This document shows positions 1 through 7,842 of a DNA stretch of 38,607 bases, in pieces. The notes beneath the pieces are model-generated. The model ran no database searches. It saw nothing but the letters and a program-made list of their open reading frames with translations, and was not told where the DNA came from. Each line of letters opens with the position of its first letter. Position 1 is the first letter of the stretch. The DNA comes from Nonomuraea zeae (GTDB lineage: Bacteria; Actinomycetota; Actinomycetes; Streptosporangiales; Streptosporangiaceae), in the NCBI RefSeq assembly GCF_005889725.1, contig NZ_VCKX01000101.1, positions 1 through 38,607 of the forward strand. The letters are read 5' to 3'. A program made the position numbers and the translations under genes.

Positions 1-4
1 GCGG

Positions 5-23
5 GTATGTGTAGCGGAGACAG
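5..23. other. Tn5 mosaic-end-like sequence at left tip (probable adapter remnant)
   Basis: Positions 5-23 match the 19-bp Tn5/Nextera mosaic end AGATGTGTATAAGAGACAG at 14 of 19 positions, including ATGTGTA and GAGACAG. The AGACAG end points into the window, as in a tagmented library. The right tip carries the mirror-image match, which makes chance unlikely. Inference: residual adapter with base errors, not genome. Confidence 0.6.
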
Positions 24-79
24 CTGCCGTCCCGCCGACCGGCGCCTTCCCGCGCCCCGGCATCTGGACGGAAGTCTGA
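24..79 (+). CDS. C-terminal tail of an off-window gene (partial)
   Basis: One plus-strand frame stays open from the left edge to a TGA at 77-79 and reads AVPPTGAFPRPGIWTEV at its end. From about base 23 onward nearly all third codon positions are G or C, as in the real genes here; before that they are not, which fits the adapter interpretation of the first 23 bases. A terminator-like hairpin begins three bases after the stop. The fragment is too short to assign a function. It could be a chance open frame. Confidence 0.4.
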
Positions 80-81
80 CG

Positions 82-100
82 AGCCCCGGCCCGGGGCTTT
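82..100 (+). terminator. Hairpin terminator after the partial gene
   Basis: AGCCCCG (82-88) pairs perfectly with CGGGGCT (92-98) around a 3-base loop and is followed by TTT. It sits 3 bases past the TGA of the partial gene at the left edge and upstream of the MFS gene. The T-tract is short, as is usual in high-GC actinobacteria. Confidence 0.5.
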
Positions 101-226
101 CCGATCTGACAGGCGATCCCGCTACGCGCTGCCCTCGAACCGGCTTTCCCGCGGGAATCCGGCGGCGGACGGGTGTGCCCTGACGAGCCCGATACGAAAA
201 AGCGAACTTGTGTGAGGTGTGGCCTT

Positions 227-1414
227 ATGACCCGCGAGCTGAGGAGTGCCCGTTACGGGGCGGTCCTCACCTTTGTCCTTGCCGGCCTGATGGTGGGCAC
301 GATGACTGTGCGCATCCCCGCGCTGACCGACAAGCTGGGCCTGTCCGAGGCCACGGTCGGCGCGATCCTGCTGGTGTGGGGCCTGGGCGCTCTGGTGACC
401 ATGCAGTCCATGCGGCGGGTGATGGCGCGCGCGGGCAGCAGGACGGTCCTGCGGGTAGGCGGTCCTCTCACGGCGGCCGGCCTCGTGGCCGTGGCCGTCG
501 CCCCGAACCTGCCGCTGCTGATGGTGGCCGCGGCGTTCTTCGGCATGGCCTTCGGCATGGTGGACGTCGCCATGAACGCCCAGGGCTCCACGGTCGAGCA
601 GGCGTACGGCCGGCCGCTGATGAACGGCATGCACGCCGGCTGGTGTGTCGGCGCCATCGCCGCGGGCGGGCTGGGCAGCCTGGCGATCGCGGCGGGCCTG
701 CCGTTCACCGCCAACGTGGCGCTGATCGGCCTGGTCTCGCTGCCCGTCATGGTGCTGATCGGCCGGACGTACCTGCCCGAGCCCGCGACCGCGGCGGCCA
801 CCACGGCGGCGCGCAGGCGACTGCCGCCGATCGTCTACCTGCTTGGCACGATCATGTTCTTCGCCTTCATGGTCGAGGGCACCGTCGCCGACTGGAACGG
901 CCTTTACATGCGTGACGAGCTCGGCGCTCCCGAGGCCCTGGCGGCGCTCGGTTACCCGGTCTTCGAGGCCGGCATGCTGGCCGCCCGGCTCACGGGCGAC
1001 CGGCTGCGGGCGAGGTTCGGGGTGCGGGGCATGCTGACCGTCTCCGGGGTGGCCACGGCCGGGTTCTTCGCGGTCGTGCTGGGCGCTCCGGCGGCGCTGG
1101 TGGCGGTGTTCGCGATGTTCTTCGTCGGGCTCGGCGTGGCGACGATCTCGCCGCTGACGCTGTCGCTGGCGGGCACCGCGACCGACACCCCTGGGCCGGC
1201 GATCGCCCAGGCGGGCGCCATGGGGTACGCGGGCCTGCTGCTCGGCCCCGTGGTGATCGGCTTCCTGTCGGACGCCACCTCGCTGCGTACGGCGCTCGGC
1301 ATCGGCGTGGTCCTGGGCGTGCTCATCGCCCTGGCCTCCCGGCTGCTCCCGCGCAGGGAGACGGCCGTGGTCACTCCCCTGCCCGTCAGGGAGCCCGCCG
1401 AGGCCGCAGCCTGA
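227..1414 (+). CDS. MFS transporter
   Basis: A 395-residue, almost wholly hydrophobic protein with about 12 predicted membrane segments, typical of a major facilitator superfamily permease. It begins MTRELRSARYGAVLTFVLAG and the first helix is followed by an IPALTDKLGLSEATVGAIL segment, as in sugar/drug efflux-like MFS proteins. The short cytoplasmic linker near residue 200 (AATAAARRR-like) separates the two six-helix halves. Start: the frame is open from a GTG at 173, but ATG 227 has GAGGTG 7 bases upstream and removes a charged, cysteine-bearing leader, so it is preferred. The substrate cannot be deduced. The next gene on this strand starts 127 bases later, beyond a repeat, so it is probably a separate unit. 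Confidence 0.88.
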   Translation: MTRELRSARYGAVLTFVLAGLMVGTMTVRIPALTDKLGLSEATVGAILLVWGLGALVTMQSMRRVMARAGSRTVLRVGGPLTAAGLVAVAVAPNLPLLMVAAAFFGMAFGMVDVAMNAQGSTVEQAYGRPLMNGMHAGWCVGAIAAGGLGSLAIAAGLPFTANVALIGLVSLPVMVLIGRTYLPEPATAAATTAARRRLPPIVYLLGTIMFFAFMVEGTVADWNGLYMRDELGAPEALAALGYPVFEAGMLAARLTGDRLRARFGVRGMLTVSGVATAGFFAVVLGAPAALVAVFAMFFVGLGVATISPLTLSLAGTATDTPGPAIAQAGAMGYAGLLLGPVVIGFLSDATSLRTALGIGVVLGVLIALASRLLPRRETAVVTPLPVREPAEAAA

Positions 1415-1490
1415 CAGACGCCACCGTCAGACTGCGACCCCGGCAAAAGGCCACGTTCAGACTGCATCCTGACAAATGTCACCGTCCGGC
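1411..1490 (+). repeat. Degenerate direct repeats with 30-base spacing
   Basis: TCAGACTGC occurs at 1427-1435 and again at 1457-1465, exactly 30 bases apart, each preceded by a GCCAC-(C)GT element. A third partial copy (GTCACCGTCCGGC) follows at 1478-1490. CTGAC (1411-1415) and GTCAG (1426-1430) can also form a weak hairpin directly at the MFS stop, and GACA-AA-TGTC at 1471-1480 is a small palindrome. This lies between the MFS stop and the rhomboid-like start; it could be regulatory or a decayed tandem repeat. Confidence 0.5.
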
Positions 1491-1541
1491 CTCGTACACC
1501 CGGCACTGCCCCGAGCGGAGCCCGTGTGCGAGGCTGATCCG

Positions 1542-2213
1542 GTGTTCAAGCCGTATGTCACCGCCGCGGTCTTCACGATCACCGTGGTTCCGAGCCTCCT
1601 CCAGCTCGCCGTCCCGGGCCTCGAAGCCGCCTGGATGCGGGATCCCGCGGCGATCGCCGCGGGCGAGTGGTGGCGGCCGGTGACAGCGCTGCTGGTCCAG
1701 GACGGAGGCGTGTTCGGCACCCTGGCCAACCTGGCGTTCCTCGCCGTCCTCGGCTACGTCGCCGAGCGGGCGCTCGGCCCCCGCCGCTGGCTCACCCTGT
1801 ACGCGGCGGGCGCCGTGGCGGGCGAGAGCGCCGGATACCTCCTGCACCAGCCGGGCGCGGGCAACTCCGTGGCCCTGTGCGGGCTGGCGGCCGGTCTCGC
1901 CCTCCTCGCCGGCGACCGGCCGGCCCGCTCGCTGGGCGCGTTCTACGCGGTGGTGTCCGGGGTCTGGCTGCTGGCCGGGCTCGGCACGTGGGGCGTCGTC
2001 GCCATGGTCGTCCTGACCGCCGCCGGATTCCAGCTCGTGGTCCACCGCGAGCGCCTGCCCCAGTGGCTGCCCGTCGCGGTCCCCGTCGCCGCCGCCCTCG
2101 TGCTGGCCGCGCTCGGAGACCTCCACGGGTACGCGCTCCTGGCGGGCATCATCGTGGGATGGATCTTGAAAGAAGCGTGGCCTTCGACGTTCAGGCGTAC
2201 GAATCCCGCGTGA
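1542..2213 (+). CDS. Rhomboid-family intramembrane protein
   Basis: 223 residues with six or so hydrophobic segments. It carries rhomboid landmarks: GEWWRPVTALLV after the first helix (L1 loop region), a GNSV motif with candidate catalytic Ser109 in the position of GxSG, and candidate catalytic His195 in DLHGYALLAG in the last helix. The final Gly of GxSG is Val, so activity is plausible but not certain. Family role: serine-histidine dyad cleavage of membrane proteins. Start: an upstream ATG at 1476 is in frame, but GTG 1542 has GAGG 8 bases upstream and starts right at the first helix. Its TGA overlaps a possible GTG of the HIT gene, and the likely HIT start lies within its last codons, so the two are probably co-translated. 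Confidence 0.78.
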   Translation: MFKPYVTAAVFTITVVPSLLQLAVPGLEAAWMRDPAAIAAGEWWRPVTALLVQDGGVFGTLANLAFLAVLGYVAERALGPRRWLTLYAAGAVAGESAGYLLHQPGAGNSVALCGLAAGLALLAGDRPARSLGAFYAVVSGVWLLAGLGTWGVVAMVVLTAAGFQLVVHRERLPQWLPVAVPVAAALVLAALGDLHGYALLAGIIVGWILKEAWPSTFRRTNPA

Positions 2214-2656
2214 AGTCGCGCCCCTGCTTCATCTGCGCCATCGTCGCAGGGGACCCGGATTACGTTCTTGAGCAGGTCGTTTACGAGGACGACCGGCACG
2301 TGGCCTTCCTGTCCGGCTACCCCACCGTCCCCGGCTACGTACTGGTCAGCCCGAAGCAGCACATCGAACACGTCGTACGCGACCTCGAAGAGGACGCCTA
2401 CCACGCGATCATGGGCGTGGTCAGGAAGGTGGCGCTGGCGGTGGAGGCGGTCGTGCCGTCGGAGCGCACGTACGTGCTCTCGCTCGGCAGCCAGGACGGC
2501 AACTCGCACCTGCACTGGCACGTGGCGCCGCTGCCGCCGGGAACGGCCTACGACCAGCAGCAGTATCACGCGCTCATGGCCGAGAACGGGCTGATCCCCT
2601 GGAGCCCGGACCAGGCCGAGAGCCTGGCCGGACGCCTCAGGGCGGCGCTCAGCTGA
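2159..2656 (+). CDS. HIT family nucleotide-binding hydrolase
   Basis: 165 residues of the histidine triad superfamily. The motif HLHWHV (His117, His119, His121) is the HxHxH signature whose middle His takes the nucleotidyl group in family members. CFIC (Cys23, Cys26) near the N-terminus resembles the zinc-type half-site of HIT proteins. Family members hydrolyse or transfer AMP from dinucleoside polyphosphates, nucleoside phosphoramidates or adenylylated metabolites; the substrate here is unknown. Start: ATG 2159 keeps the FDVQAYESRV segment, which looks conserved; a GTG at 2210 would form a GTGA overlap with the rhomboid-like gene and is the alternative. A strong bidirectional terminator follows 14 bases after the stop. 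Confidence 0.88.
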   Translation: MDLERSVAFDVQAYESRVKSRPCFICAIVAGDPDYVLEQVVYEDDRHVAFLSGYPTVPGYVLVSPKQHIEHVVRDLEEDAYHAIMGVVRKVALAVEAVVPSERTYVLSLGSQDGNSHLHWHVAPLPPGTAYDQQQYHALMAENGLIPWSPDQAESLAGRLRAALS

Positions 2657-2670
2657 GAGCGCCGCCGGAA

Positions 2671-2710
2671 ACGGGACATCGGGGGGCCGAACAGCCCCCC
2701 GATGTCCCGT
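2671..2710. terminator. Bidirectional terminator, perfect 17-bp stem
   Basis: Arms 2671-2687 and 2694-2710 are perfectly complementary (ACGGGACATCGGGGGGC on the left) around a 6-base loop, CGAACA. It lies between the converging HIT gene (+) and etfA (-), so it can serve both. There is no long T-tract. Confidence 0.85.
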
Positions 2711-2728
2711 CCGACTGCCTGCGACGCG

Positions 2729-3682
2729 CTACTTACGCTTGTCGACTTCCTCGGTGAGCTGGGGCACGACCTGGTGCAGGTCGCCGACCACGCCGTAGTC
2801 GGCCAGCTCGAAGATCGGGGCCTCCGGGTCCTTGTTGATCGCGACGATGGTCTTCGCGGTCTGCATGCCCGCCCGGTGCTGGATCGCTCCCGAGATGCCG
2901 GCCGCGATGTAGAGCTGCGGCGACACGGTCTTGCCCGTCTGGCCCACCTGGAACTGGTGCGGGTACCAGCCCGCGTCCGTGGCGGCGCGCGATGCGCCCA
3001 CGGCCGCGCCCAGGGCGTCGGCCAGGCCCTCGATGACCGAGAAGTTCTCGGCCGAGCCCACGCCACGGCCGCCGGAGACCACGATCGCGGCCTCGGTCAG
3101 CTCGGGGCGGGCGCCCTTCTCCTGCTTGACCCGCTCGACCACGCGGGCGGTCTTGGCGGCGTCGGACAGCGTGACCGGCACCTCCTCCTCCGTACCGGCC
3201 CCGGCGGCGGCCACCGGAGCCGTCGAGTTCGGCCGGACGGCGACGATCGGCGTGCCCTTGCGCACCTTGGAGTGCACGTTGACGCCGCCGCCGAAGATGG
3301 ACTGGTCGGCCACGAAGCCCTCGCCGAGGCCCACGGCGTCGGTGATGACCCCGGAGTCCGTCTTGATCGCCAGGCGCCCGGCGATCTCCTTGCCCTCGGC
3401 CGTGGCGGCCACGAGCACGGCAGCCGGCGACTTGCCGGACACGAGCTGGGCGAGCAGCTCGGCCTTGGGCGCGACCACGTAGTCAGCGAGGTCGCTCGAA
3501 CCGGCCACGTAGATCTTGTCAGCGCCGTACTCGGCCAGCTTGGCCTTGGCCTCGGCGGTGATGCCGGGGCCCGCCCAGACGGCGGCGGGCGTGCCGAGCG
3601 AGCGGGCCAGGGTCAGCAGCTCCAGCGTGACCTTCTTGACCTCGCCTTCGACGTGCTCGACGAGAACGAGAATCTCCGACAT
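2729..3682 (-). CDS. etfA: Electron transfer flavoprotein alpha subunit
   Basis: 317 residues, normal length for EtfA/FixB. With EtfB it forms the heterodimeric FAD carrier that takes electrons from acyl-CoA and other dehydrogenases to the membrane quinone pool. The N-terminal half is the Rossmann-like ETF domain (MSEILVLVEHVEGEVKKVT...). The C-terminal half is the FAD domain with SGGRGVGSAENF, GASRAATDAGW, QVGQTGKTVSP, YIAAGISGAIQH and TIVAINKDPEAPIFE, all diagnostic. Start ATG 3682 has a GGGGG stretch about 10 bases upstream and is only 19 bases past the etfB stop, so the pair is one transcript. No dehydrogenase or ETF:quinone oxidoreductase gene lies next to it in this window. Confidence 0.96.
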   Translation of the reverse strand: MSEILVLVEHVEGEVKKVTLELLTLARSLGTPAAVWAGPGITAEAKAKLAEYGADKIYVAGSSDLADYVVAPKAELLAQLVSGKSPAAVLVAATAEGKEIAGRLAIKTDSGVITDAVGLGEGFVADQSIFGGGVNVHSKVRKGTPIVAVRPNSTAPVAAAGAGTEEEVPVTLSDAAKTARVVERVKQEKGARPELTEAAIVVSGGRGVGSAENFSVIEGLADALGAAVGASRAATDAGWYPHQFQVGQTGKTVSPQLYIAAGISGAIQHRAGMQTAKTIVAINKDPEAPIFELADYGVVGDLHQVVPQLTEEVDKRK

Positions 3683-3701
3683 ATCAGTAAAACCCCCGTT
3701 C

Positions 3702-4481
3702 TCAGATGAACTTCTTCGACGCGAGGAAGTCGGCGGCCTTCGCGCCGCCGTCGCCCTCGTCCTTGACGATCGTGCCGGCCGCGCGCGGCGGGGCGGCGGC
3801 GTGGTCGACGACCTCGGACCAGGCGGCGGCCAGGCCCACCTGGGCGGCGTCGATGGACGCGTCGCCGATGGCCAGCGTCTCGACCGGCTTCTTCTTGGCC
3901 GCCATGATGCCCTTGAACGACGGGTAGCGCGGGTCGTTGATCTTCTCGACCACGGACACGACGGCGGGCAGCGCGGCCTCGACCTTGTCGTAGCCGTAGT
4001 CGGTGATCCGCTGGATCGAGATCGAGGAGCCCTCGACGTCGACCTTGTTGGCCAGCGTGAGCTGGGCCGTGCCGAGGCGCTCGGCCAGCATCGCGGCCAG
4101 CACGCCGGTGCGCGCGTCGGTGGACTCCGAGCCCAGGATGACCAGGTCGAAGCCGATCTTCTTGAGCACCTGCGCCATCGCGTACGACGTCGACAGGGCG
4201 TCGGAGCCGTGCAGCGCGTCGTCGCTCAGGTGGACGGCCTTGTCGGCGCCCATGGCCAGTGCCTTGCGGATGGTCTCGGTGGCCCTGCCAGGACCCATGG
4301 TGAGGACGGTCACCTCGCCACCGTGGGCTTCCTTGAGCTTCAGCGCCTCCTCGACGGCGTACTCGTCGAGCTCGTTCACCACGCCGTCGGCGGCGTCGCG
4401 GTCGAGCGTGTTGTCATCGGACCGCAGCTTGCGCTCGGTCGCCGTGTCGGGGACCTGCTTCACGCAGACGACGATGTTCAT
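3702..4481 (-). CDS. etfB: Electron transfer flavoprotein beta subunit
   Basis: 259 residues starting MNIVVCVKQVPDTATERKL, the standard EtfB N-terminus. Visible signatures are VKQVPDT, NELDEYAVEEALKLKE, the nucleotide-binding MGPGRATETIRKALAMGAD, and LGSESTDARTGVLAAMLAERLG. It is the AMP-binding partner of EtfA. The frame extends 12 codons upstream, but ATG 4481 gives the conserved N-terminus and has GGGAGG about 13 bases upstream. The gene is first in the etfBA transcript, behind a promoter with an embedded palindrome (4611-4638). Confidence 0.96.
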   Translation of the reverse strand: MNIVVCVKQVPDTATERKLRSDDNTLDRDAADGVVNELDEYAVEEALKLKEAHGGEVTVLTMGPGRATETIRKALAMGADKAVHLSDDALHGSDALSTSYAMAQVLKKIGFDLVILGSESTDARTGVLAAMLAERLGTAQLTLANKVDVEGSSISIQRITDYGYDKVEAALPAVVSVVEKINDPRYPSFKGIMAAKKKPVETLAIGDASIDAAQVGLAAAWSEVVDHAAAPPRAAGTIVKDEGDGGAKAADFLASKKFI

Positions 4482-4610
4482 GGCCGGTGGCCGACCTCCC
4501 ATGTTCGCGTGCGCCACCGCATCGTTGCGATGGGCGCCGAATGCAATGCTGTCCAGACTGCCAGGTGCCGTCCGGGCTCCCGACAGAGGGTGTGCCGTGG
4601 TTCCGCGGTT

Positions 4611-4638
4611 ATGTTACCCATGGGTAGCTTATGCGCAA
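4611..4638 (-). promoter_or_regulatory. etfBA promoter overlapped by a 12-bp palindromic operator
   Basis: On the minus strand TTGCGC (4638-4633) is followed after 16 bases by TAACAT (4616-4611), which fits -35/-10 boxes (TANNNT type). The perfect palindrome TACCCATGGGTA (4615-4626) fills most of the spacer and touches the -10. That is the usual position of a repressor site. The leader to ATG 4481 would be about 120 bases. CCGTGGTT (4595-4602) and AACCACGG (4667-4674) form an outer inverted pair. Confidence 0.55.
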
Positions 4639-4685
4639 ACCCCCAGCTTGTCCGGCCTGCGCAGCAAACCACGGTTCCCACCATA

Positions 4686-4705
4686 CCGAACTTCATTCTG
4701 TTCGG
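4686..4705 (-). terminator. Weak hairpin after the kinase operon
   Basis: CCGAAC (4686-4691) pairs with GTTCGG (4700-4705) around an 8-base loop, 18 bases downstream of the last kinase stop. The stem is only 6 bp and lacks a T-tract, so it may not stop transcription well. Read-through would enter the etfBA promoter region. Confidence 0.35.
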
Positions 4706-4722
4706 GGCCCCCACCCCACCGC

Positions 4723-5964
4723 TCAGGCCGACAGCAGGAACACGATCCCCACGACCAGCGCCGTGCCCGCGAACAACGCCAGCGTGAACGTGCTGAACGC
4801 GGCCGCCAGCCCGAAGCAGAGCCCGGTGACCCCTGCCACACTGACCATATCGATGATCATGCGGCTCCGCCGGTAAGGGCTGTGCGAGAACAGCGCCACG
4901 CCCGCGTCGGCCACCACGCCCAGCGCGTAGGCCGCCAGGAGGAAGAGCGCGACCTCGGGCAGCGGCTGGCGGGCGGCGGCGGCCAGCAGCGACACGAACA
5001 GGCCCGAGCCGATCAGCCAGCGCCGGCGCACCTTCTCCCGGTGCCTGGCCCTGGACTCCTCCACCGACCTGCGATGCTGCTCCTTGCCCGGCCGCCACTC
5101 CCTGGTGGTCAGATCGTCCCCGGCCGAGGAGCGGGGGACGGCGCGCGGGCGGAGCACCGTACCGGCCGGGCTGCGGGAGACCTGGCGAGCGTGGGAGACC
5201 GGCGCCACGCCCAGCCTGGCGCAGATCTGCGCCGTCGTGGGCCGCGCCTCCGGCTCGGCGGACAGGCAGTCGCGTAACAGCGGCTCCAGCCACGCGGGCA
5301 CGCCCTCCAGGTCGGGCGGGTGGTGCACGACCCGGTAGGCGATCGCGGACGGCGGCCCCTGCCCGTACGGCTGCCGCCCCGTCGCCGCGAAGGCCAGCGT
5401 CGCGCCGAAGGAGAAGACGTCGGCCGCGACGCCCGCGGGCCGCCCCTCGAGTAATTCGGGAGCGAGATAGCCGGGCGTGCCCACCACCGCGCCCGACGCC
5501 GTGACGGACAGCGTGTCGAGCGCGCTGGCGATGCCGAAGTCGATGACGACGGGCTCGCCCTCGGTCATCATCACGTTGGCCGGTTTGAGATCGCGGTGCA
5601 CCACGCCCGACTCGTGCATGGACAGCAGCGCGTCGGCCAGGCCGGCCGCCAGCAGGCGCAGATCGGCGACCGGCACGGGCACGGCGCTCAGGGGGCGGCC
5701 CTGGACGTAGCGGGTCACGAGGTAGGGCCTGCCGCCCTCCAGCGAGGCGTCCAGCACCTCGGCCACGTGCGGGCCACCGACCATGCGCATGGTCTCCACC
5801 TCGCGCGCCAGCCTGGCCAGCGCGCCGGCGTCGGCCGCGACGTGCGGGTGCAGCACCTTGACGGCGACCGTGCGGCCTTCGGCGTCGAGTGCCAGATGCA
5901 CCTCGCCGAACCCGCCGGCCCCGAGCCGGGAGAGTAGCTCATATGGGCCGAGGCGCTCGCTCAT
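4723..5964 (-). CDS. Membrane-anchored Ser/Thr protein kinase (third of three)
   Basis: 413 residues. The kinase domain covers about residues 6-265: glycine loop LGAGGFG, Lys36 in VAVKVL, HRDLKPAN with catalytic Asp125, DFG Asp142, and GYLAPELLEG as the APE segment, so it should be active. A short basic linker (about 280-325, with RARHREKVRRR) precedes about four hydrophobic segments that end the protein, so the kinase faces the cytoplasm. There is no PASTA or other extracellular sensor domain. Start ATG 5964 has GGGGGAG about 9 bases upstream, and the gene lies 35 bases after the second kinase. Compared with its two neighbours it lacks the long proline-rich linker. Targets are unknown. Confidence 0.92.
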   Translation of the reverse strand: MSERLGPYELLSRLGAGGFGEVHLALDAEGRTVAVKVLHPHVAADAGALARLAREVETMRMVGGPHVAEVLDASLEGGRPYLVTRYVQGRPLSAVPVPVADLRLLAAGLADALLSMHESGVVHRDLKPANVMMTEGEPVVIDFGIASALDTLSVTASGAVVGTPGYLAPELLEGRPAGVAADVFSFGATLAFAATGRQPYGQGPPSAIAYRVVHHPPDLEGVPAWLEPLLRDCLSAEPEARPTTAQICARLGVAPVSHARQVSRSPAGTVLRPRAVPRSSAGDDLTTREWRPGKEQHRRSVEESRARHREKVRRRWLIGSGLFVSLLAAAARQPLPEVALFLLAAYALGVVADAGVALFSHSPYRRSRMIIDMVSVAGVTGLCFGLAAAFSTFTLALFAGTALVVGIVFLLSA

Positions 5965-5999
5965 ACCTGTCTTCTCCCCCTGAGAGCCTGTGCGGACAC

Positions 6000-7826
6000 T
6001 CAGGACCAAGGAGTCAGGAACCCCAGCCCTAGCCCGTCCAGCAAGCTGTCGATCAATCCGGTGATCAGCCCGATCGTGCTCTGCCTGGCGTCGTTGGCGA
6101 GATCGTCGATCACGGACTCCGGCGCCCGCCACGGCGACCACACCGGGTCCTGCCCCAGCGCGAACATCACCGCGAACATCGCCGCCGTGCCCACCAGCAC
6201 GACCGCGACCAGCGCCGCGCCAGGGCTGCGCAGGACGCTGGTGAGCGAGCGCGTGACGGCCTTGCGCGGCGCGCCGCCGCCGGGCAGCACGAACAGGCCC
6301 GCCGCGAACGCGCCGGCCCCGTAGGAGGCGGCTTCGTTGACGCCCATCCCGCCGGCCCAGTGGAGCACGCCCCAGACGCACACGCCGAACAGCAGTGCCA
6401 GCGGCGCGTGCACCGCGGTCACGAGTGCGGACTTGATCAGCGCCCACGGGGTGGCGACCAGCACGAGCAGCGGGTCGGCCGCGCTGTTGCCGCGCACCTG
6501 GCGCCGCTTGACCAGATCGCCGAACAGGTATTCGCCGATGCGCAGCACCAGCGCGAGCGCTAGGGCCACCGCGCCGGCCATGACCGGCATCATGACCGTC
6601 AGCGCCACCAGCGTGACCAGCAGGAGCAGGCCCACGAGCTGGCTGCCGAACAGGTATTTCTTCCGCTCGGCCGGCGGCGTGTACTGGCGCGGCGGTGGCG
6701 GCGGGACGTACGGCCTGACCTGCGAGCCCGCCGCCGGCGGCGCTTCGTAGGGCCTCAGCTGCGACGGCGAGGTCTGGGGCGGCGCGGGATAGCCCGCCAC
6801 GCGCTGGTCGGCGCGCGGCATCGGCGGCCGCTCGTGGACCGGCGCGGGCACGTAGGGCGGGGGCCGCTCCTCGTGGCGCGGCCGCTCCTCGCGCCGCTTC
6901 GGCGGCGCGGGCTTGCCGTATTCGACCGGCGGCAGCAGGTCGGAGAAGGTGTCCATGGTCCGGGTACGGTCGCCCAGCCGCTTGGTGCCCGTCGGCCCCT
7001 CGAAAGCGGTCTCGTTGAACGTCGTCACCGCCGGGTCGAGCGCCCTGGCCATCCGCAGCAGCTCCTGGGCGCCGGGCCGGCCCGCGGGATCGACCCGCAG
7101 GGCCCGGCTGAGCCAGCCGCGCAGCCACGCGGGCGCCTTGTCGATCTGGGCGCGTCCCTCCATGATGTTGAAGCAGACCGCCTCGAACGTTCCCGTGCCG
7201 AACGGCGGCGCGCCGGTCGCGGCGAAGAACACCGTCGAGGCCAGCGCGTGCACGTCGGCCGCCTGGGTGATCTCCGAGTCGCGGATGATCTCGGGCGCCA
7301 GATAGCCCGGCGTCCCGACGAACATGCCCGTCTGCGTCAGCCTGGTCGCGTTGACCAGGTGGGCGATGCCGAAGTCGATGACCAGCGGCTCGCCGTCGAC
7401 CAGCATGACATTGGACGGCTTGAAGTCGCGGTGGATCACGTCGGCCGCGTGGATGGCCACCAGGGCCTGGCAGAGCCCCTGGGTGAGCCGGATGATCTGG
7501 CGGGCCTCCAGCGCCCCCTCGCTCAGGACCGTGTCCTCCAGCGTGCGGCCCGGCGCGAAGCGGGTCACGACGTAGGGCTGGCCGCCGACGAGCTCGGCGT
7601 CGATGACCTCGGCCACATGCGGGCTGCGCACCCGGCGCATGGTCTCGACCTCGCGGGTCAGCCGGTCGCGCGCCTTGAGGTCGGCGGCCACGTGCGGATG
7701 CAGGACCTTGATCGCGACTTCGCGGCCCTCGCCGTCGAGACCCAGGTGGACGACCCCCATGCCACCCTCGCCGATCTTCCTGACCAGCCGGTAAGGGCCG
7801 AGGCGCTCTGGTGCTTGCGTACTCAT
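6000..7826 (-). CDS. Membrane Ser/Thr protein kinase with Pro-rich linker (second of three)
   Basis: 608 residues. Kinase domain at about 8-270: GEGGMG loop, Lys40 in VAIKVL, HRDFKPSN (Asp134; Phe replaces the usual Leu), DFG Asp151, GYLAPEII. Residues about 300-395 are a Pro/Arg-rich linker with repeated PPPYVPAP-like and QLRPYEAPP/QVRPYVPPP motifs. About six hydrophobic segments follow (from KKYLFGSQLVGLL), then a C-terminal tail containing WSPWRAPESVIDDL. That tail resembles the VWTPLNVDGVVEQL tail of the neighbouring kinase, so the two are paralogues along their full length. Start: ATG 7826 has GGGGAAGG 5 bases upstream; GTG 7832 is less well placed. Only 16 bases separate it from the first kinase. 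Confidence 0.92.
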   Translation of the reverse strand: MSTQAPERLGPYRLVRKIGEGGMGVVHLGLDGEGREVAIKVLHPHVAADLKARDRLTREVETMRRVRSPHVAEVIDAELVGGQPYVVTRFAPGRTLEDTVLSEGALEARQIIRLTQGLCQALVAIHAADVIHRDFKPSNVMLVDGEPLVIDFGIAHLVNATRLTQTGMFVGTPGYLAPEIIRDSEITQAADVHALASTVFFAATGAPPFGTGTFEAVCFNIMEGRAQIDKAPAWLRGWLSRALRVDPAGRPGAQELLRMARALDPAVTTFNETAFEGPTGTKRLGDRTRTMDTFSDLLPPVEYGKPAPPKRREERPRHEERPPPYVPAPVHERPPMPRADQRVAGYPAPPQTSPSQLRPYEAPPAAGSQVRPYVPPPPPRQYTPPAERKKYLFGSQLVGLLLLVTLVALTVMMPVMAGAVALALALVLRIGEYLFGDLVKRRQVRGNSAADPLLVLVATPWALIKSALVTAVHAPLALLFGVCVWGVLHWAGGMGVNEAASYGAGAFAAGLFVLPGGGAPRKAVTRSLTSVLRSPGAALVAVVLVGTAAMFAVMFALGQDPVWSPWRAPESVIDDLANDARQSTIGLITGLIDSLLDGLGLGFLTPWS

Positions 7827-7842
7827 CGCCACCTTCCCCGCG

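Noticed and set aside
4478..5293. Minus-strand frame crossing the etfB leader and the third kinase gene
   Set aside because: It is out of frame with both real genes, covers a promoter and a hairpin, and has Arg/Gly-rich shadow composition.
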